Assembly: GCF_004153225.1 (NCBI RefSeq)
Contig: NZ_SEMB01000014.1
Span: 1 to 64,000, forward strand
Reading direction: 5' to 3'
Origin: Sporolactobacillus sp. THM7-7
GTDB taxonomy: Bacteria > Bacillota > Bacilli > Bacillales > Sporolactobacillaceae
DNA length: 64,000 nt
How positions within the stretch are numbered: the stretch's first letter is position 1; every line of letters starts with the position of its first letter. The position numbers and the translations under genes were made by a program. The notes beneath the pieces were generated by a model. It saw nothing but the letters and a program-made list of their open reading frames with translations. It had not been told where the DNA came from and made no database searches. Positions 60,185 to 64,000 of this stretch are shown here, piece by piece.

Positions 60185-60268
60185 CGCTTTCCTCTCCATT
60201 TTTTGTCCTTGATCCGTGTCTCGGACGGTCATCCATTCATTCGTATCTCAAGGGCATTTTTTTGTATG

Positions 60269-60301
60269 AAAACAAAGGGGAGTCTCTCTAACAGACTCCC
60301 C
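60269..60301 (-). terminator. Terminator hairpin in the leader of antiporter copy 1
   Basis: GGGGAGTCT (60277-60285) pairs with AGACTCCCC (60293-60301) in a perfect 9-bp stem, followed on the minus strand by TTTGTTTT. It lies between a consensus promoter and the gene. An upstream AGACT could pair with the AGTCT of the left arm to form a competing hairpin. Confidence 0.75.
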
Positions 60302-60338
60302 CATAGTCTCGAACTGTTACTTTGCTGCCGATAGTTAA

Positions 60339-60367
60339 AGACTAGTTGGAGTGTGTCTATTTGTCAA
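60339..60367 (-). promoter_or_regulatory. Promoter of antiporter copy 1
   Basis: On the minus strand TTGACA (60362-60367) and TAGTCT (60339-60344) are 17 bp apart. The transcript would start near 60332, about 60 nt before the end of the hairpin terminator. Confidence 0.65.
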
Positions 60368-60442
60368 CCTTTATTAGACATTTCTGGAAAAAGCAGCCGT
60401 CTGACCTCCTCGGTGTAAGTGACCCGAGCAGCTATAACACTG

Positions 60443-61600
60443 CTATCCGGCACTCTTCTCTTGCTCTCTTTCATTTTTAAAAAGTATTTTCAGCGTGGGC
60501 GGAGTGACAATCGTTGTGATAATGACTACGAAAATGAGCGGTGTGAAATATGCTTTGGCGAGCAAATGGGCATCCAATCCGATAGAAGCCAAAATCAGGG
60601 CTACTTCCCCTCTGGAAATCATCCCCGACCCGATGCGGGCTGAAGAGTGGAAATCAAATCCGGTCAGCCATGCCCCAATGCCCGAACCCGCCAGTTTAGT
60701 AAAAATGGCCAGCAGCGAAATCGCAACAATAAACCAGACTTGCTCACCCAGTCCGGCAAAGGAAACCTTCAGGCCGATACTGACAAAGAAGATGGGGACG
60801 AAAACCCCATAAGCAATCGGTTCGATTTTATGCTCCACCTGTTCTTTAAATGGCGTTTTCGACAAGGCAACCCCGGCGATAAACGCACCGATAATGGCGG
60901 CAATGCCGAGCATTTCTGCATAATAAGCAAAGCTGAAGCAGACGATGATGGCCGCACTGATCACCGGTTCCGAAACTTTCAGCGAACCAAGCCAGCGCAT
61001 GACCGGCGGAACGATTTTCCAGCTGACGACAATAATGGTCGCGAAAAAAAGCGCTTTTTGAGCTATGACGGTCATCGTGTTCACGTCTTCCCCGCCGAAG
61101 AAACTCATCATAAAGGCGAGCAGAATAATGACGATCACATCGTCGAGCACCGCGGCACCCAGTAATGTGATACTTTCTCTTGTCTGCATCTTCCCCAGTT
61201 CTTTCAGCGTCTGAACGGAAATGCTGACCGACGTGGCGGAAAGAATCAGTCCCAGAAAGATAGCGTGAGCCAGGTCCATGCCGATCATGATTCCCGCCAG
61301 ATAGCCGAAACCAAGCGGAAAAATGATACCGCCCGTTGCTACAGCGAATGCCGACTTAGCATTGTTCTTTAAACCGTCGATATCGGTTTCCAGTCCGGCG
61401 ATAAACATCAGTACAATAACGCCGATTTCGCTTAAGATATGGATGATGTCCGAATCCGAAACCCAGCCGAGCAGAGCCGGACCGACAACGATACCGATGA
61501 GCAGTTCCCCGAGAACCGCCGGCTGCTTTAACCGGACGCTCGCATGCCCAGCAAGCTTCGTCGCGATCAGGATAATGGCCAGTTCTAAAATGATATGCAT
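60443..61600 (-). CDS. KefB/CPA2-type cation:proton antiporter, copy 2
   Basis: This 385-aa paralogue of the downstream gene shares most motifs: ELAIILIATKLAGHASVRLK, QPAVLGELLIGIVVGPALLG, LSATSVSISVQTLKELGKMQ, GAAVLDDVIVIILLAFMMSF and RIGSGMISRGEVALILASIG. The two proteins look roughly 70-75% identical by eye, so the tandem pair arose by duplication and then diverged. No RCK domain is present. GGGGAGGAAAG precedes the ATG. It has its own promoter and leader terminator and is divergent from the DUF1232 gene. Confidence 0.9.
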   Translation of the reverse strand: MHIILELAIILIATKLAGHASVRLKQPAVLGELLIGIVVGPALLGWVSDSDIIHILSEIGVIVLMFIAGLETDIDGLKNNAKSAFAVATGGIIFPLGFGYLAGIMIGMDLAHAIFLGLILSATSVSISVQTLKELGKMQTRESITLLGAAVLDDVIVIILLAFMMSFFGGEDVNTMTVIAQKALFFATIIVVSWKIVPPVMRWLGSLKVSEPVISAAIIVCFSFAYYAEMLGIAAIIGAFIAGVALSKTPFKEQVEHKIEPIAYGVFVPIFFVSIGLKVSFAGLGEQVWFIVAISLLAIFTKLAGSGIGAWLTGFDFHSSARIGSGMISRGEVALILASIGLDAHLLAKAYFTPLIFVVIITTIVTPPTLKILFKNEREQEKSAG

Positions 61601-61702
61601 CGCTTTCCTCCCCGTTTTTTATATGTGATGTCCAATCAGAATTCGGATGTTGCCAGGGCATTCCTCATCTTCAAAACCGTTTTTCTATTTTTTTATAACC
61701 AT

Positions 61703-61736
61703 AAAAAACAAAAGGAGCCTGCATTGACAGACTCCT
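61703..61736 (-). terminator. Terminator hairpin in the leader of antiporter copy 2
   Basis: GGAGCCTG (61715-61722) pairs with CAGACTCC (61729-61736) with one G-A mismatch; the minus-strand side continues TTTTGTTTTTT. The gene upstream is divergent, so this hairpin can only act on the leader transcript from the promoter at 61788-61816. Confidence 0.75.
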
Positions 61737-61787
61737 CCAATAAACGTAAAAATATTCATTTTACCCGTTTAAACATCCATTAATTAT

Positions 61788-61816
61788 AGATTAACCGTCA
61801 ACGCCCTCGCTGTCAA
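61788..61816 (-). promoter_or_regulatory. Promoter of antiporter copy 2
   Basis: On the minus strand TTGACA (61811-61816) and TAATCT (61788-61793) are 17 bp apart. The predicted leader of about 180 nt contains an imperfect AT-rich hairpin (around 61741-61772) and then the terminator. Confidence 0.65.
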
Positions 61817-61924
61817 ATAAAAATTCTTCATATTATGAACAAATGTAAAGATTCGGACGGTAAGGATCTAATAAACTTCTTCGAAAGATATGTTGGTAAC
61901 AACTGAAAAACATGCCAAGGATGA

Positions 61925-62308
61925 ATGACCGTGTTTCGGAAAATAAAGCGTTGGGCAAAGACGTCTAAGGCCCAATTATTTATCTTATATTTTGCGTGCA
62001 AAGACAGGCGAACGCCTTGGTATGCCAAAGTTTTCGCCGTATGTATCGTGGCATACGCTTTCAGTCCGATTGATGCCATTCCGGATTTCATCCCGATTCT
62101 TGGGTTTCTTGACGACATGATTCTGCTTCCTTTGGCTGTCATGCTTGTACTGAAAGCCATACCGAAACCGGTGATCGAGGAGGCAAGAATAAAGTCACAA
62201 AACCGAATAAAAGATGAAAAGCCAGTATTTAAAACAGCCGCCGTATTGATTCTTCTTTTTTGGGCGGCTATCGCAACAGGCCTCGTCTGGATCATTTTCC
62301 CATTATAA
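61925..62308 (+). CDS. DUF1232 (YkvA-like) membrane protein
   Basis: The 127-aa protein has the DUF1232 core AYAFSPIDAIPDFIPILGFL followed by DDMILLPLAVML, then a charged stretch and a C-terminal membrane helix (VLILLFWAAIATGLVWIIFP). The function of the family is unknown. AAGGATGA directly precedes the ATG, so the GTG two codons in may be the true start. Confidence 0.85.
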   Translation: MTVFRKIKRWAKTSKAQLFILYFACKDRRTPWYAKVFAVCIVAYAFSPIDAIPDFIPILGFLDDMILLPLAVMLVLKAIPKPVIEEARIKSQNRIKDEKPVFKTAAVLILLFWAAIATGLVWIIFPL

Positions 62309-62373
62309 GGAGCATTTTTATGTAAGAACAAAACCTCGACGACCCGATTTTTTCGGACCGCTTTGCCCAACGT

Positions 62374-62733
62374 TTATTTTCGATACACAGTTATTTTGAC
62401 GTGTTTTCTTCCCCATTTGATCGCTTGATGACGCGATTTAAAATGAACATCGATTTTCTTTCCCTTTATGGCTCCGCCCGTATCTCTTGCAATAGCCGTA
62501 CCATAACCGGGAATCTTCACTTTGGATCCAAGCGGTATGACGCGCGGGTCAACTGCTATCGCCTTAGCGTTCGGATGTTTTTTATAATTATAACCGGTTG
62601 CCGTAACCCCTAATTCGCAATAAGCCGTTGCCGAAACTTTTATTACTTTTGTTCTGCTCTTTGCCTGAGCGGTATCGGCTATTCCCGATACGATTAAAAT
62701 CAAAGCAACCAAAGTCATCAATATTTTCTTCAT
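62374..62733 (-). CDS. 3D domain-containing secreted protein
   Basis: The 119-aa product has a signal peptide (MKKILMTLVALILIVSGIAD, cleavage likely after AQA). The 3D domain follows, named for three aspartates: VSATAYCELGVTATGY, KAIAVDPRVIPLGSKVKIPG and RDTGGAIKGKKIDVHF. This fold is related to MltA-type lytic transglycosylases and to the end of YocH/YuiC-type cell-wall proteins. Here it is a stand-alone domain without LysM or SH3. GGAAGCAGG lies before the ATG. Confidence 0.88.
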   Translation of the reverse strand: MKKILMTLVALILIVSGIADTAQAKSRTKVIKVSATAYCELGVTATGYNYKKHPNAKAIAVDPRVIPLGSKVKIPGYGTAIARDTGGAIKGKKIDVHFKSRHQAIKWGRKHVKITVYRK

Positions 62734-62859
62734 TTTTTCCTGCTTCCTTCTTGCTTAATGCCTTCAGTTTACATGAACGATGTTACAGTTGTGTATCAAA
62801 CATATGCTGGTTACATTACATTGTCTATTTCTTGCAATAACACTGGAAAAAATCAATAA

Positions 62860-62899
62860 AAACAGGGCCGCTCCATAGACTCATGGAACTACCCTGTTT
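62860..62899. terminator. Hairpin in the divergent 3D-cupin intergenic region
   Basis: AAACAGGG (62860-62867) pairs with CCCTGTTT (62892-62899), with an inner TCCAT-ATGGA stem. It lies between two divergent genes, so it may be a leader hairpin or a remnant rather than a normal terminator. Confidence 0.45.
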
Positions 62900-63004
62900 C
62901 GTTTAACAGTGATTCATTTTCGAATGGTGACGTATCTCTATGCATATCTTCCTTCTAATCGATATATGATTCATTGTTGACTATTTTTTGGGAGTGACAT
63001 AAAA

Positions 63005-63679
63005 ATGGGTCCGGACTATTCTGCTCCTTCGCTTCGTCTTTTCGGGGATTCCACGACAACGATAAATTATCGGCGCGATGCACATAATGACATCACACAG
63101 CTGTTTGGCGCTCAGCTTCCGGCGATTCGTAACGGCTTCTTCAATGTCCATATGAGCCGGGGCATCATTATTCAGCCACATTGGCACACCAACGTTACGG
63201 AAATGGTATTTATGATTAGCGGTGAAGTCATTACCTCTGTCTTTAATCCTTTTACCCGGAGACTGATGAGTTATCGGCTAAAACCCGGCCAAGTATCCAT
63301 TTTCCCTAAAGGCTGGTTTCACTGGATTCTCGCCCTTACCGACAATGTTCATCTTCTGACCATCTTTGATCAGCCGACACCCGACATTGTGTATGGATCC
63401 GATTTTCTGCGTTTTACACCTAAAGAAGTTGTCAACCGCGCCTACTGCGTCAATGCAGAAGCATACGCGGAAGCCATTGAACCGATTAAAGAGTCGGTTA
63501 TTTTAGGACCGCCGCCTGGATGTGTGGAAAATAATCATCCGGCGTATACCAATCTTTATCAGCGGACCTATCGAAACAGCCAGCCGATCTTGCCGCAGTC
63601 AAACCCGGGACAATATCCGAACTCAGCGGCCAATCCTGATCTCCCAAAATCGTATCCGAACCATCCTTTTTCAGATTAG
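63005..63679 (+). CDS. Cupin domain protein
   Basis: The 224-aa protein has one cupin barrel at about residues 45-135. Motif 1 includes IIIQPHWHTNVTEMVFMISG with the two histidines and glutamate for metal, and motif 2 is GQVSIFPKGWFHWILALTDN. The N-terminus has FGDSTTTINYRRDAHNDITQ. The last 50 residues are rich in Pro, Asn and Ser, without a membrane segment. It resembles the single-cupin, oxalate-decarboxylase-like proteins of Bacillus and may be spore or surface related, which is inference. The frame is intact; the start lies shortly after AGTGACAT and lacks a strong ribosome binding site. Confidence 0.8.
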   Translation: MGPDYSAPSLRLFGDSTTTINYRRDAHNDITQLFGAQLPAIRNGFFNVHMSRGIIIQPHWHTNVTEMVFMISGEVITSVFNPFTRRLMSYRLKPGQVSIFPKGWFHWILALTDNVHLLTIFDQPTPDIVYGSDFLRFTPKEVVNRAYCVNAEAYAEAIEPIKESVILGPPPGCVENNHPAYTNLYQRTYRNSQPILPQSNPGQYPNSAANPDLPKSYPNHPFSD

Positions 63680-63723
63680 AGAACATTCAAAAGTCCGGGA
63701 AAGCTACTGTCCCGATCCTGGTC

Positions 63724-64000
63724 TTATTCTGCTCTTGTATGAAAATCTTTAATTACCGTTTCATTTTTTGAACGGACGCTCAGATAGCAAAATCTCAGTT
63801 TGTCGGGAACACTGACGATCTCAAGAACGCCATTTCGGGTGAGCTGTCTGATCCGATACTCAATGTAAAAGTCGTCAATGGACTGAGTGTCCCTGATTTC
63901 GCCAATCACCTCGCCAATCAGCCGCATACACAACATGCGGTCTTTATGCTGCAGATGTTTCGCTGCTTTTAAGATAAGGGCATCAAAATAATCTTCCGGT
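63724..64000 (-). CDS. DUF1835/DUF3658-like protein, C-terminal part (runs off the window)
   Basis: The frame is open from the stop at 63724 to the right edge. The internal ATG at 63936 is not the true start, because in-frame sequence reading EDYFDALILKAAKHLQHKDR precedes it. RLIGEVIGEIRDTQSIDDFY followed by IEYRIRQLTRNGVLEI fits the DUF3658 domain usually found behind DUF1835. These proteins have no established function. The 5' end is outside the window. Confidence 0.6.
   Translation of the reverse strand, partial: PEDYFDALILKAAKHLQHKDRMLCMRLIGEVIGEIRDTQSIDDFYIEYRIRQLTRNGVLEIVSVPDKLRFCYLSVRSKNETVIKDFHTRAE

Noticed and set aside
61828-62370. 180-aa minus-strand frame opposite the DUF1232 gene
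   Set aside because: The plus-strand frame has the clear DUF1232 signature; the opposite frame has none.

Overview
The window looks like a chromosomal segment of a low-to-mid GC, spore-forming member of the Bacillales. Almost every gene has a clear Bacillus-type counterpart. The minus-strand order purine operon, yerA, yerC, pcrA-ligA-camS, gatCAB, dgkB, rlmCD is the Bacillus subtilis order. A Tlp spore protein, an L-2-hydroxyacid (lactate) dehydrogenase, a glyoxylate bypass and Mqo are also present. A lactic-acid-producing spore former (Sporolactobacillaceae-like) is a reasonable guess, but it is inference only.

Layout. 1-1.9 kb is a graveyard of gene and transposon remnants (serine recombinase, IS256-type transposase, frameshifted hypotheticals). 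1.9-5.6 kb holds an XRE regulator, a DUF4256 protein, rlmCD and dgkB. 6-9.2 kb is gatCAB, with its own promoter. 9.48-9.87 kb is a striking 20-bp minisatellite. 9.9-17.9 kb is camS, ligA, pcrA, yerC and a YerA adenine deaminase that appears to start at AUU. 18-30 kb is inserted relative to the Bacillus order: a DUF421 protein, an LDH-family enzyme, a two-component system whose kinase gene is broken by a 535-bp tandem duplication, aceBA, a TcaA-like protein and a lipoprotein. 30.3-43.8 kb is the full twelve-gene purine operon purEKBCSQLFMNHD. It has PurBoxes, a consensus promoter, an unexplained terminator-like hairpin, a guanine riboswitch and a second terminator. 43.8-44.7 kb is a crcB pair under a fluoride riboswitch.

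44.8-54.3 kb holds hisC, an ABC transporter-TetR operon with two perfect operators, cynS, tlp, a glycerophosphodiesterase beside a solute-binding-protein remnant, a GNAT enzyme and mqo. 54.6-56.7 kb is a more AT-rich patch with a truncated AlaX, an EamA exporter and a PrpF remnant. 57.2-58.7 kb is guaA with a PurBox. 59-61.8 kb holds two tandem KefB-type antiporter paralogues; each has its own promoter and a terminator hairpin in its leader. The right end holds a DUF1232 protein, a 3D-domain secreted protein, a cupin and a DUF1835/DUF3658-like gene that runs off the edge.

Purine supply is the main theme. Twelve genes make IMP, guaA makes GMP, and control is probably shared between PurR-type operators and the guanine riboswitch. 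Most remaining genes are housekeeping. The best candidates for new biology are regulatory or structural: the duplicated kinase, the minisatellite, the double attenuator ahead of purE and the short attenuator-like leaders of the two antiporters.
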